Source: Caloramator mitchellensis (GTDB lineage Bacteria > Bacillota > Clostridia > Clostridiales > Caloramatoraceae). From it: 64,000 nucleotides of DNA. Position numbers and translations under genes: made by a program. Each line of letters begins with the position of its first letter. Within the stretch, counting starts at the first letter, position 1. Location of the stretch: contig NZ_LKHP01000005.1 in the NCBI RefSeq assembly GCF_001440545.1, positions 62,001 through 126,000 of the forward strand, in the 5' to 3' direction. Below, piece by piece: positions 8,255 to 18,287 of this stretch. Under the pieces are notes generated by a model. That model had not been told where the DNA came from. It searched no databases and saw only the letters and a list, made by a program, of their open reading frames with translations.

Positions 8255-10352
8255 ATTGGCAAAACAACTTAATATGTCTAGCAAACAAGCTATAGAGTTG
8301 CTTCATAATGAATTTGGTATAGATGTAAAAAATCATTTAAGCGCTATAGAAGGAGAAGAAGCTAAGATTATAATGGAATATGTTGATGAAATAAAAAATG
8401 GAGTTAACAAAAAAGAAAATACTGAAGAAGTAAAGGAAGAAGCACAAGCGGTTTCACCTGAAGTTGAATTGGAAAAATTTGAAGAATTAGATGTTGATGA
8501 CGATTTTAAGAAGAACGAAAAGATTAGAAAGAAAGTGAAGAGTGAAAAAATTAAAAAGATAAACAAAGAAGTTAAGAAGGAAGAAGAGCAGGTTGAAGAT
8601 ATTGGTATTATTACCATACCCGACTTTATTAAAGTTAGCACGCTTGCAGAAAAAATTAAAAGACCTGCAACCGAAATATTGAAGAAACTTATACTAATGG
8701 GTGTAATGGTATCTATAAACCATGAAATTAGTTTTGAGGTTGCTGAAAAAATAGCAGAACAATACAACATATTAGTTGAAAAGGAAGTAAAGCTTGAAAG
8801 AGAAGAAGTATTAATTAATGATTTCGAAGATAAAAAAGAGGATTTAATGTCAAGACCTCCTGTTGTTACAGTTATGGGTCACGTTGACCACGGCAAGACT
8901 TCGCTTTTAGATTCTATAAGACATGCAAAAGTAGTAGAAACAGAAGCGGGAGGTATTACACAACACATAGGTGCCTATACAGTTGATATTGATGAAAAGA
9001 AGATAGTATTTCTTGACACTCCAGGACATGAAGCTTTTACTGCGATGAGAGCAAGAGGTGCGCAGGTTACTGATATTGCAATTTTAGTTGTAGCAGCAGA
9101 TGATGGTGTAATGCCTCAAACAGTTGAGGCTATAAACCATGCTAAAGCAGCAAACGTGCCTATAATAGTAGCAATAAACAAGATAGATAAACCTGGAGCA
9201 AACCCTGATAGAGTTAAACAGGAATTGACGGAATACGGATTAGTTGCAGAAGATTGGGGTGGTGATACTATTTGCGTTCCAGTTTCAGCAAAGACGAAGG
9301 TAGGCATTGATACACTACTTGAAATGATTTTGCTTGTGGCTGAAATGCAGGAGTTAAAAGCTAACCCGAACAGAACAGCCAAGGGAACTATAATAGAAGC
9401 TAAACTTGATAAGGGTAGAGGACCAGTAGCAACTGCAATTGTTCAAAAAGGAACACTAAAGGTTGGTGACAGCGTTATTGCAGGAAATACTTATGGAAAG
9501 ATTAGAGCTCTTGTTGATGACAAAGGCAAGAAGGTAAAATCAGCAGGGCCTTCTATACCGGTTGAGATATTAGGACTTTCAGAAGTTCCAAATGCTGGTG
9601 ACATATTGTATACAGTTGCAGATGAAAAAACAGCAAGACAAATATCAGAACTTAGAAAAGAAAAAGAAAGACAGCAATATTTTGCTTCTACCGCTAAAGT
9701 TACATTAGAAGACTTGTTTAGTCAAATAAAAGAAGGTAAAGTTAAGGACTTAAATATAATAGTAAAGGCCGATGTTCAAGGTTCAGCAGAGGCACTAAAA
9801 CAATCTCTTGAAAAGCTTACAAATGATGAAGTTAGAGTTAGGGTAATTCACACAGGTGTTGGTGCAATTTCTGAAACAGATATTACACTTGCTTCTGCTT
9901 CAAACGCAATAATTATAGGATTTAATGTTAGACCGGATAATATGGCAAGGCAATTAGCTGAAAAGGAAAAGGTCGAAGTTAAAACGTATAGGATAATATA
10001 CGAAGCAATAGATGATATTGAAGCTGCTATGAAGGGTATGCTTGAACCTGAGTATAGAGAAGTTGTAACTGCAAGACTTTCTGTAAGACAGACATTTAAG
10101 GTTTCAAGCATTGGAACTATTGCAGGTTGCTATGTTGAAGACGGCAAAATAAATAGAAATAACAATATTAGAGTTATAAGAAACGGTGTTGTAGTATTCG
10201 AAGGCAGAATTTCGTCTTTAAAAAGATTTAAGGAAGACGTTAGAGAAGTTGCTGCAGGATATGAATGTGGTCTTACTATAGAAAGATTTAATGACATTAA
10301 AGAAGGGGATACGCTGGAATCCTACACTACCGAGGAAGTAAAAAGAGCATAA
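8232..10352 (+). CDS. infB: Translation initiation factor IF-2
   Basis: IF2 is the GTPase that places fMet-tRNA on the 30S subunit and promotes subunit joining. The chosen start is TTG 8232: GGGGGTGA lies just upstream and the product begins [14 protein letters not shown], the canonical IF2-N. An upstream in-frame GTG at 8208 would add eight non-conserved residues. A short Lys/Glu-rich linker follows, then a second IF2-N domain, then the G domain with GHVDHGKT near 215, DTPGH and NKID, then domains II-IV. At 706 residues it is normal for Firmicutes. Confidence 0.97.
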   Translation: MSIIRVYELAKQLNMSSKQAIELLHNEFGIDVKNHLSAIEGEEAKIIMEYVDEIKNGVNKKENTEEVKEEAQAVSPEVELEKFEELDVDDDFKKNEKIRKKVKSEKIKKINKEVKKEEEQVEDIGIITIPDFIKVSTLAEKIKRPATEILKKLILMGVMVSINHEISFEVAEKIAEQYNILVEKEVKLEREEVLINDFEDKKEDLMSRPPVVTVMGHVDHGKTSLLDSIRHAKVVETEAGGITQHIGAYTVDIDEKKIVFLDTPGHEAFTAMRARGAQVTDIAILVVAADDGVMPQTVEAINHAKAANVPIIVAINKIDKPGANPDRVKQELTEYGLVAEDWGGDTICVPVSAKTKVGIDTLLEMILLVAEMQELKANPNRTAKGTIIEAKLDKGRGPVATAIVQKGTLKVGDSVIAGNTYGKIRALVDDKGKKVKSAGPSIPVEILGLSEVPNAGDILYTVADEKTARQISELRKEKERQQYFASTAKVTLEDLFSQIKEGKVKDLNIIVKADVQGSAEALKQSLEKLTNDEVRVRVIHTGVGAISETDITLASASNAIIIGFNVRPDNMARQLAEKEKVEVKTYRIIYEAIDDIEAAMKGMLEPEYREVVTARLSVRQTFKVSSIGTIAGCYVEDGKINRNNNIRVIRNGVVVFEGRISSLKRFKEDVREVAAGYECGLTIERFNDIKEGDTLESYTTEEVKRA

Positions 10353-10364
10353 AGAGGTGTAATT

Positions 10365-10721
10365 ATGAGTATTTCCAGAACTTCAAGACTAAATGAAGAA
10401 GTTAAAAGAATAGTTGGGGATATAATTCAAAATGAATTAAAGGATCCGAGAATACCTATGTTAACGTCTGTAACTGGCGTTGAAGTAACAAAGGATTTAA
10501 GATACGCCAAGGTATTTATAAGCGTTTTTGGAAAGGATGATGAGAAGCAAAAATGCTTGGAAGGATTAAAAAGTGCTGCAGGGTTTATAAGAAAAGAGAT
10601 AGGTAAGAAAATAAAGGCGCGCTATACTCCAGAGGTGTTGTTTGAATTGGATAAGTCGATTGAATACGGCATGCACATAACAAAGGTTTTACAGGAGATG
10701 AAAAAGGATGATACTGAATGA
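10365..10721 (+). CDS. rbfA: Ribosome-binding factor A
   Basis: RbfA is a KH-fold protein that binds immature 30S subunits and helps process the 16S rRNA 5' end. The protein is 118 residues, with [22 protein letters not shown] at the N-terminus and [16 protein letters not shown] as the central strand pair, both typical. AAAGAGGTG precedes the ATG. Its 3' end overlaps nrnA by 14 nt, so translation is probably coupled. Confidence 0.96.
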   Translation: MSISRTSRLNEEVKRIVGDIIQNELKDPRIPMLTSVTGVEVTKDLRYAKVFISVFGKDDEKQKCLEGLKSAAGFIRKEIGKKIKARYTPEVLFELDKSIEYGMHITKVLQEMKKDDTE

Positions 10722-11667
10722 AATCGGTAAACTAATTAGCGAAAAGTGTAACTTTGCTATTATATCCCATTACTCCCCTGATGGAGATGCTATAGGCTCA
10801 TCTCTTGGCTTATATAATGCTTTGAAAGAGATAGGTAAAAACGTAGATATATTTATCCCCGATAATCTGCCAAATAGATTTAGTTATCTTCCATTGTTTG
10901 ATGAAATTAAAAACCAGAAGCAATACAAAGAAAATTACGAATGCATTCTTGTTCTTGACTGTGGTGATGAAGACAGACTTGGAGAGTTTGTAGATATTTT
11001 AAAACATACTGACCTAGTTATAAATATTGACCACCACATTTCAAATACATTATACGGAAATATTAATTATGTTGACTCAAATGCATCTTCTGTTGGCGAG
11101 ATTATTTATAATTTGTTGAAGCTAAACGGTTATGATATTTCAAAAAATACAGCGTGCTGCTTGTATACTTCAATAATAAGTGATACAGGAGGTTTTAAAT
11201 ACAGCAATACCACGTCAATGACTTTTAATATTGCAGGTGATTTAATAAATACAGGTATAGATTTTCCTGAAATAAACAGAATTTTATTCGATACAAAGTC
11301 TGTAAACCAGATAAAGCTATTATCGCTTGTTACATCTACTTTAGAGATGCATAATGATGATAAATTAGCCTTGATTTATATGACTAGGGATATGCTAAAT
11401 AAATCTGGTGCATCTGAGGATGATGCATCTGAAATGGTTAATTTAGCAAGGGATATAGAAACTGCAGAAGTTGGCGTATTTATTAAAGAAATTGATGATA
11501 AAGTATTTAGAATTAGTTTAAGGTCTAAAAATATAGTGGATGTTCGTTTAATAGCTGAAAAGTTTGATGGTGGCGGACATGTAAGGGCTGCAGGATGCAC
11601 CATCAAAGGTGATTTTGCTGAAGTCAAGAAAAGGTTGATCGACGAAATATTGTCTCAATGGAAGTGA
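10708..11667 (+). CDS. nrnA: DHH/DHHA1 phosphoesterase, NrnA-type nanoRNase and pAp phosphatase
   Basis: 319-residue bifunctional oligoribonuclease and 3'-phosphoadenosine-5'-phosphate phosphatase, by family. Metal-binding motifs are visible: [13 protein letters not shown] near residue 22, [11 protein letters not shown] near 87 and the DHH motif in INIDHHISN near 110. The DHHA1 domain ends with the substrate motif [10 protein letters not shown] near 290. It completes the degradation of short RNAs left by PNPase and RNase Y, both encoded in this window. The start overlaps rbfA behind an AGGAG site. Confidence 0.93.
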   Translation: MILNEIGKLISEKCNFAIISHYSPDGDAIGSSLGLYNALKEIGKNVDIFIPDNLPNRFSYLPLFDEIKNQKQYKENYECILVLDCGDEDRLGEFVDILKHTDLVINIDHHISNTLYGNINYVDSNASSVGEIIYNLLKLNGYDISKNTACCLYTSIISDTGGFKYSNTTSMTFNIAGDLINTGIDFPEINRILFDTKSVNQIKLLSLVTSTLEMHNDDKLALIYMTRDMLNKSGASEDDASEMVNLARDIETAEVGVFIKEIDDKVFRISLRSKNIVDVRLIAEKFDGGGHVRAAGCTIKGDFAEVKKRLIDEILSQWK

Positions 11668-11671
11668 AAAT

Positions 11672-12535
11672 ATGGATGGAGTTATAAATGTTTTAAAACC
11701 ACCTGGAATGACATCCCATGATGTTGTTGCTGTTTTAAGAAGAAAGCTTAAAATTAAAAAGATTGGACATACTGGCACGCTTGACCCTGGTGCTGCGGGA
11801 GTATTGCCGGTTTGCGTCGGCAAGGCTACCAAAATAGTTGAATACATTCAGAGTACAACAAAGGAATATATTTGCGAGTTAACCCTGGGGAATGCTACTG
11901 AAACATATGATAGATATGGTAAATTTATTTACGAAAACTCTTGTGATTTTAGCAATATCAGAATTGAGGATATAGATAATGTAATAAAAGAATACATTGG
12001 TGAGATAGAACAAACTCCGCCAATGTATTCTGCAATAAAAATTGAGGGAAAAAGGGCATATGAATTTGCAAGAAAGGGCAAAACAGTTGAAATGCCTAAA
12101 CGAAAAGTAATTATTTACTCAATCGATGTATTAAATTCAAATATACCCAAAGTAATGTTAAAAGTGAAATGCTCAAAAGGAACATATATAAGATCACTTT
12201 GCAATGACATCGGTGAGTCGCTTGGAGTTCACGGATACATGAGTTTTTTATTGAGAACAAAGTCAGGTGGATTTAATATTGAAAATGCAATTCCTCTAAA
12301 TCATATTGAAGGTGATAATTTAAATGAACATATAATCAAAATTCATGATGCTCTAAATTTTCCAAGTTTAATTGTGGATTCTTCAAAAAGTAAATTAATA
12401 TTAAATGGAAATAAAATAAAAATAGAAAATAAAGATAAATTAGATGGACTGGTAAAAATATTTATTGAGAGCAAATTTGTTGGGATTGGTATCGTAGAAA
12501 AAGATATATTAATTCCAGAAAAATTGTTTACGTAG
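11672..12535 (+). CDS. truB: tRNA pseudouridine-55 synthase TruB
   Basis: TruB makes pseudouridine 55 in the T-loop of tRNAs. The catalytic Asp is in GHTGTLDPGAAG near residue 38. The N-terminal INVLKPPGMTSHDVV and the later KCSKGTYIRSL are standard. At 287 residues it is the normal short form with a small C-terminal domain. Only 4 nt separate it from nrnA, and the ribosome-binding site is weak, so it may depend on coupling. It ends with a TAG that forms part of the next gene's Shine-Dalgarno region. Confidence 0.96.
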   Translation: MDGVINVLKPPGMTSHDVVAVLRRKLKIKKIGHTGTLDPGAAGVLPVCVGKATKIVEYIQSTTKEYICELTLGNATETYDRYGKFIYENSCDFSNIRIEDIDNVIKEYIGEIEQTPPMYSAIKIEGKRAYEFARKGKTVEMPKRKVIIYSIDVLNSNIPKVMLKVKCSKGTYIRSLCNDIGESLGVHGYMSFLLRTKSGGFNIENAIPLNHIEGDNLNEHIIKIHDALNFPSLIVDSSKSKLILNGNKIKIENKDKLDGLVKIFIESKFVGIGIVEKDILIPEKLFT

Positions 12536-12544
12536 GTGTAGAAT

Positions 12545-13465
12545 ATGGTAATACTCGAGAATGAATTTGTTAAGCTTAATAATGACGAAAAATTGGTTGT
12601 CGCATTAGGAACCTTTGATGGATTGCATTTAGGTCATAGAGCTATAATTGAAAGTGCAAAACAAATTTCAAAAAGAAAAGGTATAAAAAGTGCAGTATTG
12701 ACCTTTGAAAAACCTGTTTTCACTTATTTCAATAAAAATGCAAGCGATTATCTTATAACACCTAAAAACATTAAGAACGAGCTTATTAAATCATTAGATA
12801 TTGATTATTTATTCTATGTTAAACTTGAAAAGAATTTTTTAAGTTTAAGCCAAGAGCGTTTTCTATTAATGTTAAAACAAAATATTAATGTTGATACAAT
12901 AGTTTGTGGATATAATTATACATTTGGAAAAAACGCTAATGGCAATACCGAATATTTAATAAAGAACGCTAATTATTTTGGACTTGATGTAGTTGTATGT
13001 GATGAATTCACTATAGAAGGTGAAAAAGTGTCGAGTTCAATCATAAGAGATTTATTAAAGGTTGGTAATTTGAATTATGCAAACAAATTGCTTGGATATA
13101 ATTACTACATCAAAGGATATGTGTCAAGGGGGAAGCAGTTAGGCGCAAGGCTTGGCTTTGCAACTGCCAATTTAATAATTGAACCAAATTTATGTATCAG
13201 AAATGGTGTTTATATAACTAAGACTATTATAGATGGAATAGAATATCATTCTGTGACAAACATTGGTATTAATCCTACGTTTGATTCTAAAGAAAGAGTT
13301 TTAGAAACGCATATATTAAGTTTTACAGACAATTTATATGAAAAGGAAATCAAAATTGAATTATTGGAATTTATTAGGGATGAGATTAAATTTAATAATA
13401 TTGATGACCTTAAAAAAAGAATAGAATTAGATATTCAGTTTGTTAAAAAATATTTTGTAACATGA
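12545..13465 (+). CDS. ribF: Bifunctional riboflavin kinase/FAD synthetase
   Basis: RibF phosphorylates riboflavin to FMN and adenylates FMN to FAD. The N-terminal nucleotidyltransferase domain shows ALGTFDGLHLGHRAII near 20 and FGKNANGNTEYL. The C-terminal kinase domain shows GRGK-like SRGKQLGARLGFATANL and the conserved NIGINPTF. Length is 306, normal. AGGTG overlaps the truB stop. Last gene of the nusA-infB operon in this order. A promoter for rpsO starts 3 nt after its stop. Confidence 0.95.
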   Translation: MVILENEFVKLNNDEKLVVALGTFDGLHLGHRAIIESAKQISKRKGIKSAVLTFEKPVFTYFNKNASDYLITPKNIKNELIKSLDIDYLFYVKLEKNFLSLSQERFLLMLKQNINVDTIVCGYNYTFGKNANGNTEYLIKNANYFGLDVVVCDEFTIEGEKVSSSIIRDLLKVGNLNYANKLLGYNYYIKGYVSRGKQLGARLGFATANLIIEPNLCIRNGVYITKTIIDGIEYHSVTNIGINPTFDSKERVLETHILSFTDNLYEKEIKIELLEFIRDEIKFNNIDDLKKRIELDIQFVKKYFVT

Positions 13466-13467
13466 TA

Positions 13468-13496
13468 TTTACAATCTAATTTTATTTTGATAAAAT
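13468..13496 (+). promoter_or_regulatory. Candidate sigma-A promoter for rpsO
   Basis: TTTACA (13468-13473) and TAAAAT (13491-13496) with a 17-nt spacer, directly after ribF. It predicts a 5' leader of about 80 nt before rpsO. Confidence 0.6.
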
Positions 13497-13502
13497 ATAC
13501 CA

Positions 13503-13577
13503 TGTAACCTATGCTTGGTTAGACGTAACTCCGGCGTTTACTTAGCATAAGGCGTTTATAATAAATTATGGAGGTGC
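13503..13577 (+). promoter_or_regulatory. Candidate structured leader of rpsO (S15 autoregulation)
   Basis: ATGCT (13511-13515) pairs with AGCAT (13544-13548). Inside, TAGACG (13520-13525) pairs with CGTTTA (13535-13540), with one G-U. A second CGTTTA at 13553-13558, nearer the Shine-Dalgarno GGAGGTG, could compete for the same partner. S15 is known to bind and repress its own mRNA leader in several bacteria with varied structures. Whether this one is an S15 site is inference. Confidence 0.45.
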
Positions 13578-13581
13578 CATT

Positions 13582-13845
13582 ATGGACAAAGCAAGAAAGC
13601 AAGAAATTATAACAAAATTTGCAAGACACGAAGGTGATACTGGTTCACCAGAAGTTCAAATCGCGCTTTTAACAGAAAGAATCAATCATTTAACTGACCA
13701 CTTAAAGATGCACAAGAAGGACCACCACTCAAGAAGAGGTCTATTAAAGATGGTTGGTCAAAGAAGAGGTTTACTTAACTACCTAATGGAAACTGATATC
13801 GAAAGATACAGAACAATTATTGCTGAATTAGGTATAAGAAAGTAA
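13582..13845 (+). CDS. rpsO: 30S ribosomal protein S15
   Basis: Primary 16S rRNA-binding protein of the platform, 87 residues, standard length. The conserved [24 protein letters not shown] and [12 protein letters not shown] stretches contact the three-way junction of helices 20-22. Start ATG follows GGAGGTGCC. Its leader contains a candidate autoregulatory fold and it is followed by a strong terminator, so it forms its own unit between ribF and pnp, the usual order in Firmicutes. Confidence 0.98.
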   Translation: MDKARKQEIITKFARHEGDTGSPEVQIALLTERINHLTDHLKMHKKDHHSRRGLLKMVGQRRGLLNYLMETDIERYRTIIAELGIRK

Positions 13846-13847
13846 CA

Positions 13848-13876
13848 AATAGAGCGGGTTACCGCTCTATTATTTT
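13848..13876 (+). terminator. Rho-independent terminator of rpsO
   Basis: A perfect 10-bp stem, AATAGAGCGG with CCGCTCTATT around a GTTA loop, followed by ATTTT, 3 nt after the stop codon. Confidence 0.9.
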
Positions 13877-13881
13877 ATCAA

Positions 13882-13911
13882 TTGCGATTTTTGTTTAAAA
13901 GTTTTTATAAT
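13882..13911 (+). promoter_or_regulatory. Candidate sigma-A promoter for pnp
   Basis: TTGCGA (13882-13887) and TATAAT (13906-13911), 18-nt spacer, between the rpsO terminator and pnp. Confidence 0.5.
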
Positions 13912-13954
13912 TTGATAAAATAAAGTTAGAAGGATAATTGAAGGGAGGTAAATT

Positions 13955-16063
13955 ATGCAACATATTTTTGAGAGAGAAGTTGCAGGAAGAAAATTTAAAG
14001 CTGATATAGGGAAATATGCACTACTTTCAAATGGTGCTGTTTTATTTAGCTATGGCGACACGGTAATCTTAGCAACTGCAAATGCTTCACCAGAGCCAAA
14101 GGAGGGCATCGACTTCTTTCCTCTAAGCGTTGATTACGAGGAAAGATTATATGCTATAGGCAAAATACCTGGAGGCTTTATTAAAAGAGAGGGAAAACCA
14201 ACAGAGAAGGCGATATTATCAGCAAGAGCAATAGATAGACCTATAAGACCATTATTTCCAAAAGGTTATAGGAACGATGTGCAAATAGTCTGCACGGTTC
14301 TTTCAGTTGATCCAGATAATCCTCCAGAGATAGCAGCTATGAATGCTGCATCATTAGCATTGTGTATATCTGATATACCTTTTGAGGGACCAGTTTCATC
14401 TGTTCTTGTCGGTAGAATAGATGGAAAATTCATAATCAATCCAACGTCTGAGCAAAGAGAAAAATCGGATTTGCATCTAATCGTTTCGGCAACAAAGGAA
14501 AGGGTAATGATGATTGAAGCTGGAGCTAAGGAAATGCCTGAGGAAGACATGTTTGAAGCTATTATGTTTGGATTTAAGGCATGCCAGGAAATAAATGAAT
14601 TTCAGGATGAAATAACCGCTCAAATTGGGAAAGAGAAGGTTACTCCAATACTTTATAAAGTTCCTGATGAAATAGAAGTAGCAGTTAGAGAATATGCAAC
14701 TGAAAAGCTTTGGGAAGCAATGCAGCATACTGATAGAATTGAGAGACAGGACAGCGTAGATATAGTTAAAGAAGATGTTTTTGAACATTTTGCTGAAATT
14801 TTCCCAGAAGCTGAAAAGGATATAGATGATGTTCTATATCGAATTATGAAGGAACATGTGAGAAGGATGATTCTTGAAGAAAAGAGAAGACCTGATGGTA
14901 GAACATTTGAAGAAATAAGACCACTTTACAGTGATGTAGGAATACTTCCAAGAACTCATGGCTCGGGACTTTTCCAGAGAGGTCAAACTCAGGTGTTAAC
15001 AGTAGCAACTTTAGGAGCACTTGGGGATGTTCAAATTCTTGATGGGTTAGGTGATGAGGAATTCAAAAGATATATGCACCACTACAATTTCCCACCATAT
15101 TCAACTGGTGAAGTTAAATTCTTAAGAGGACCTGGAAGAAGAGAAATTGGCCATGGTGCTCTTGCTGAAAGGGCTCTTGAACCAGTTATTCCATCGGAAA
15201 CTGAATTTCCGTATACTATAAGATTAGTTTCTGAAGTTTTAAGTTCAAATGGTTCAACTTCTCAGGCAAGCGTATGTGCCAGCACACTTGCTCTAATGGA
15301 TGCAGGTGTTCCGATTATTAGACCAGTTGCTGGTATTGCTATGGGATTGGTTACAAACGAAGACTTAACACAAGCAGAAATACTTACAGATATACAAGGA
15401 ATAGAAGATTTCTTTGGAGATATGGATTTTAAAGTAGCAGGAACAGAAAAAGGTATAACTGCAATTCAGGTTGATACAAAAATAAAGGGTCTACCTGAGG
15501 AAACTATTAAAAGAGCAATACATCAAGCGCGTAAGGCAAGAATGGAAATATTAAAGGTTATGCTGGATAGGATTCCTGAACCAAGAAAAGAATTGTCAAA
15601 ATATGCTCCAAGAATAATCAGCATGATGATAGACCCTGAAAAGATAAGAGATGTTATTGGACCTGGAGGAAAGACAATCAATAAAATAATTGCAGATACT
15701 GGAGTCAAAATAGATATAGAAGATGATGGAAGACTTTACATAAGCAGTCCGAATCCAGAAAGTGGAAAAATGGCACAAAAGATAATTGAAGGTATAACAA
15801 AAGAAGTTCAAGTGGGAGAATTTTATCTTGGAAGAGTCAATAGAATTACTCAGTTTGGAGCATTCATAGAAATTCTTCCAGGAAAAGAAGGTCTTTGCCA
15901 TATTTCAAAATTGGCTCATGAAAGAGTTAACAAGGTTGAAGATGTCGTTAATATAGGCGATGAAGTTTTGGTTAAGGTAACTGAAATCGATAACCTTGGA
16001 AGAATAAATCTATCACGAAAAGATGCATTGCCAAAACCGGAAGCAACAGATGAAAATTCATAA
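13955..16063 (+). CDS. pnp: Polyribonucleotide nucleotidyltransferase (PNPase)
   Basis: Phosphorolytic 3'-5' exoribonuclease of the RNA degradosome, 702 residues. Two RNase PH domains flank an all-alpha linker. The second catalytic domain carries [17 protein letters not shown] near 330 and the active-site region [18 protein letters not shown] near 490. A KH domain ([16 protein letters not shown] near 565) and an S1 domain ([18 protein letters not shown] near 630) follow. AGGGAGGT gives a strong ribosome-binding site. It likely partners RNase Y and NrnA encoded in this window. Complete and unremarkable. Confidence 0.98.
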   Translation: MQHIFEREVAGRKFKADIGKYALLSNGAVLFSYGDTVILATANASPEPKEGIDFFPLSVDYEERLYAIGKIPGGFIKREGKPTEKAILSARAIDRPIRPLFPKGYRNDVQIVCTVLSVDPDNPPEIAAMNAASLALCISDIPFEGPVSSVLVGRIDGKFIINPTSEQREKSDLHLIVSATKERVMMIEAGAKEMPEEDMFEAIMFGFKACQEINEFQDEITAQIGKEKVTPILYKVPDEIEVAVREYATEKLWEAMQHTDRIERQDSVDIVKEDVFEHFAEIFPEAEKDIDDVLYRIMKEHVRRMILEEKRRPDGRTFEEIRPLYSDVGILPRTHGSGLFQRGQTQVLTVATLGALGDVQILDGLGDEEFKRYMHHYNFPPYSTGEVKFLRGPGRREIGHGALAERALEPVIPSETEFPYTIRLVSEVLSSNGSTSQASVCASTLALMDAGVPIIRPVAGIAMGLVTNEDLTQAEILTDIQGIEDFFGDMDFKVAGTEKGITAIQVDTKIKGLPEETIKRAIHQARKARMEILKVMLDRIPEPRKELSKYAPRIISMMIDPEKIRDVIGPGGKTINKIIADTGVKIDIEDDGRLYISSPNPESGKMAQKIIEGITKEVQVGEFYLGRVNRITQFGAFIEILPGKEGLCHISKLAHERVNKVEDVVNIGDEVLVKVTEIDNLGRINLSRKDALPKPEATDENS

Positions 16064-16090
16064 AAAGGGCTTATTTTAAGCCTTTTTTGA
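16062..16090 (+). terminator. Terminator of pnp
   Basis: AAAAGGGCTT and AAGCCTTTTTT form a stem with a 5-nt loop and a bulge, immediately after the stop codon and ending in a T tract. Confidence 0.8.
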
Positions 16091-16204
16091 TTTTTTGATC
16101 GCATTTTTGTAAATAATATAAATAGAGAAATAAATTAGTGTTTTATTTTTCTTATTTTTGAATTATAATATTTTTGTTTGCAATATATTAAAAGGGTGAG
16201 ATTT

Positions 16205-17491
16205 ATGTTTAGAAAATTAACTTTGAAAAATGGAATAAGAGTTGTTTATGAAAAAATTCCTTATGTAAACTCAATTAGTATAGGTGTATGGATTGGAAGT
16301 GGATCAAGATTCGAGAATATTACAAACAATGGAGTTTCTCATTTCATCGAACATATGATGTTTAAAGGGACAAAAAATAGAACTGCAAAACAAATAGCAG
16401 AGGATATTGAAGATTTAGGTGGACAAATTAATGCATTTACAGGAAAAGAGTCAACGTGTTACTATGTAAAAATGCTTGATGCTCATTATAAAATAGGCAT
16501 TGATGTTTTGAGTGATATGATAAAAAATCCAAGGTTTTCTGACGAAGATATACATAAAGAAAAAGGCGTAGTAATTGAAGAAATAAATATGTATGAAGAT
16601 TCTCCTGAGGATTTGGTTGCAGATTTACTATCTTCAGCAACTTGGGGAGATGATTCTCTGTCTTTACCTATTTTGGGTTATACAAAAACTATTAAAGAAT
16701 TAAATAAAGAGAAAATAGTAAACTACTTTAACAAAACCTACTCTCCACAAAACACAGTAATTTCTATTGCGGGAAACTTTGATGAGGATTTGATAATTGA
16801 AGAAATAAAAAGCAAATTTGAAGATTGGTCAGCTAAAGACGATGCTAATATTTCTTTTTCAAATCCAGAAATAAAGAGCAATATACTTGTTAAAAACAAA
16901 GATATAGAACAAGTTCACGTAGCATTGACTTTAGATGGAATTGAACTTGGTAATGAAAAATTATATGCGCTGCTGGCTGTAAATAATTATTTCGGTGGAG
17001 GAACGAGTTCAAGATTATTCCAGGTTCTTCGAGAAGAGATGGCATATGTATATACTATATATTCCTATACCTCTTCTTATAAAAATAAAGGAACCTTCAA
17101 TATTCAGTTTGCATTGAATAAGATTTTTTTAGAAAAAGCCATGAATTCAGTTGCAAATGAAATAAAGAGCTTGATGGATAAAAAAATATCTTTGGAACAG
17201 TTGAACAAAATAAAGGAACAGTTAAAAGGCAGTTATATCCTTGGATTAGAATCTGTTTCAAGCAGGATGTTTGGAATTGGGAAATCTGAATTAATGCTTG
17301 ATAAGGTTTATGAGCCTAAGGAAGTGTTAAAAAAGATTGATGATATAACAGTAGATGATATAAATGAAATAATAGAGCTTGTATTTAGCAAAGGAATCTT
17401 ATCAGCAGCAGCTGTGGGTAGAAAAATAAAAGAAGATAAATTTAAAAAACTGATAGGTGATTGCAATGAAATTATATTTAAAAAGAGTTGA
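16205..17491 (+). CDS. M16 family zinc peptidase (YmxG/MlpA-like)
   Basis: 428-residue M16 metallopeptidase. The inverted zinc motif HFIEH (HxxEH) lies near residue 50 and the distal Glu is in [12 protein letters not shown] second M16-like domain follows, with [17 protein letters not shown] near 265. Family position next to pnp matches B. subtilis YmxG, whose substrate is not firmly known. ATG 16205 was chosen because AAAGGGTGAG lies 6 nt upstream and [13 protein letters not shown] is the family start. An in-frame ATG at 16178 lacks a ribosome-binding site. The end overlaps dut by 26 nt. Confidence 0.93.
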   Translation: MFRKLTLKNGIRVVYEKIPYVNSISIGVWIGSGSRFENITNNGVSHFIEHMMFKGTKNRTAKQIAEDIEDLGGQINAFTGKESTCYYVKMLDAHYKIGIDVLSDMIKNPRFSDEDIHKEKGVVIEEINMYEDSPEDLVADLLSSATWGDDSLSLPILGYTKTIKELNKEKIVNYFNKTYSPQNTVISIAGNFDEDLIIEEIKSKFEDWSAKDDANISFSNPEIKSNILVKNKDIEQVHVALTLDGIELGNEKLYALLAVNNYFGGGTSSRLFQVLREEMAYVYTIYSYTSSYKNKGTFNIQFALNKIFLEKAMNSVANEIKSLMDKKISLEQLNKIKEQLKGSYILGLESVSSRMFGIGKSELMLDKVYEPKEVLKKIDDITVDDINEIIELVFSKGILSAAAVGRKIKEDKFKKLIGDCNEIIFKKS

Positions 17492-17906
17492 AAACGCTAA
17501 GGATTTACCTTTGCCAAAGTATATGACAGATGGAAGCGCTGGGATGGATTTGTTTGCTAATGTTTATGAAGAAATCGTTTTAGAACCAAATAAGATAAAA
17601 TTAATTCCTACGGGAATAGTTATATCGCTTCCTAAGGGGTTTGAGGCACAGATTAGGCCAAGGAGTGGTTTGGCATTAAAACATGGAATTTCACTTGTTA
17701 ACACCCCCGGAACTATTGATAGTGACTATAGAGGCGAAATTAATGTTATTTTGATTAATTTTGGAGATAAGCCATTTATAATCAAAAGAGGAGATAGAAT
17801 TGCCCAGATGGTTATAAATAGGATTGAGTTGCCTGAAATAGTAGAGTTAAATGAATTGGATGAAACACAAAGAGGAGAAAAGGGCTTTGGATCAACTGGT
17901 CTATAA
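17466..17906 (+). CDS. dut: dUTP diphosphatase
   Basis: Trimeric dUTPase that hydrolyses dUTP to dUMP, keeping uracil out of DNA. All five motifs are visible: DGSAGMDL near 22, RPRSGLA near 63, [13 protein letters not shown] near 78, RGDRIAQM near 104 and the C-terminal [10 protein letters not shown]. 146 residues. ATG 17466 follows AGGTGA. A GTG at 17457 overlaps that Shine-Dalgarno sequence and was rejected. It overlaps the M16 peptidase gene, so coupling is likely. Confidence 0.97.
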   Translation: MKLYLKRVENAKDLPLPKYMTDGSAGMDLFANVYEEIVLEPNKIKLIPTGIVISLPKGFEAQIRPRSGLALKHGISLVNTPGTIDSDYRGEINVILINFGDKPFIIKRGDRIAQMVINRIELPEIVELNELDETQRGEKGFGSTGL

Positions 17907-17916
17907 AGCCTTTTTC
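17878..17916 (+). terminator. Possible terminator at the end of dut
   Basis: GGCTTT (17883-17888) and AAAGCC (17905-17910), extended by A/T pairs, enclose a 16-nt loop and are followed by TTTTTCTTT. The stem overlaps the dut stop. The long loop makes it weaker than the others here. Confidence 0.45.
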
Positions 17917-17958
17917 TTTAATATAATATTTAGTAAGATTTTGTATGGAGGTGATTTA

Positions 17959-18204
17959 ATGAGCATAAGATTAAGCGAGCTTATGGATTTAGAGATAGTT
18001 AATGTATTTAATGGTTATAAGTATGGATATTTAGGGGATAGTGAAATAATTTTTGACAAAAAAAGTGGCGAGATAAAATCCATACTTGTTGAGGATGAAA
18101 ATTCAAGGTTTTTATTTTTAAAAGGAAAAGATTATATAGAAATTCCCTGGAACAGTAAAATAAAAATAGGAGAAAAAACTTTGATAATTGATTACAAAGG
18201 TTAA
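17959..18204 (+). CDS. YlmC/YmxH family PRC-barrel sporulation-associated protein
   Basis: 81-residue protein with a single PRC-barrel fold: MSIRLSELMDLEIVNVFNGYKYGYLGDSEIIFD...SILVE and IPWNSKIKIGEKTLIID. Homologues in endospore formers (YlmC/YmxH) are expressed in sporulation, but their molecular role is not established. ATG 17959 is set by GGAGGTGATTTA. The open frame extends upstream to 17851 inside dut, which is not plausible. It sits in the standard order dut-ymxH-dapG. Confidence 0.88.
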   Translation: MSIRLSELMDLEIVNVFNGYKYGYLGDSEIIFDKKSGEIKSILVEDENSRFLFLKGKDYIEIPWNSKIKIGEKTLIIDYKG

Positions 18205-18212
18205 CAAAATTC

Positions 18213-18243
18213 TTGCACCATTCCCCCAAAAAAGATGTATAAT
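18213..18243 (+). promoter_or_regulatory. Candidate promoter for aspartokinase
   Basis: TTGCAC at 18213 and TATAAT at 18238 (19-nt spacer), with a second overlapping TATAAT at 18243. The transcript leader would be only about 40 nt, too short for a lysine riboswitch. Confidence 0.45.
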
Positions 18244-18287
18244 ATAATAGGACTTTGTTTTTGCAAATTGTTAAGGGGGAATAGATA

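Noticed and set aside
8333-8770. Long minus-strand frame opposite infB, and similar antisense frames elsewhere
   Set aside because: They are mirror images of Lys/Glu-rich or biased coding sequence, lack ribosome-binding sites and have no recognisable domains.
18205-18287. Lysine riboswitch upstream of aspartokinase
   Set aside because: The promoter predicts a leader of about 40 nt, and the whole gap is 83 nt, far shorter than the lysine aptamer.
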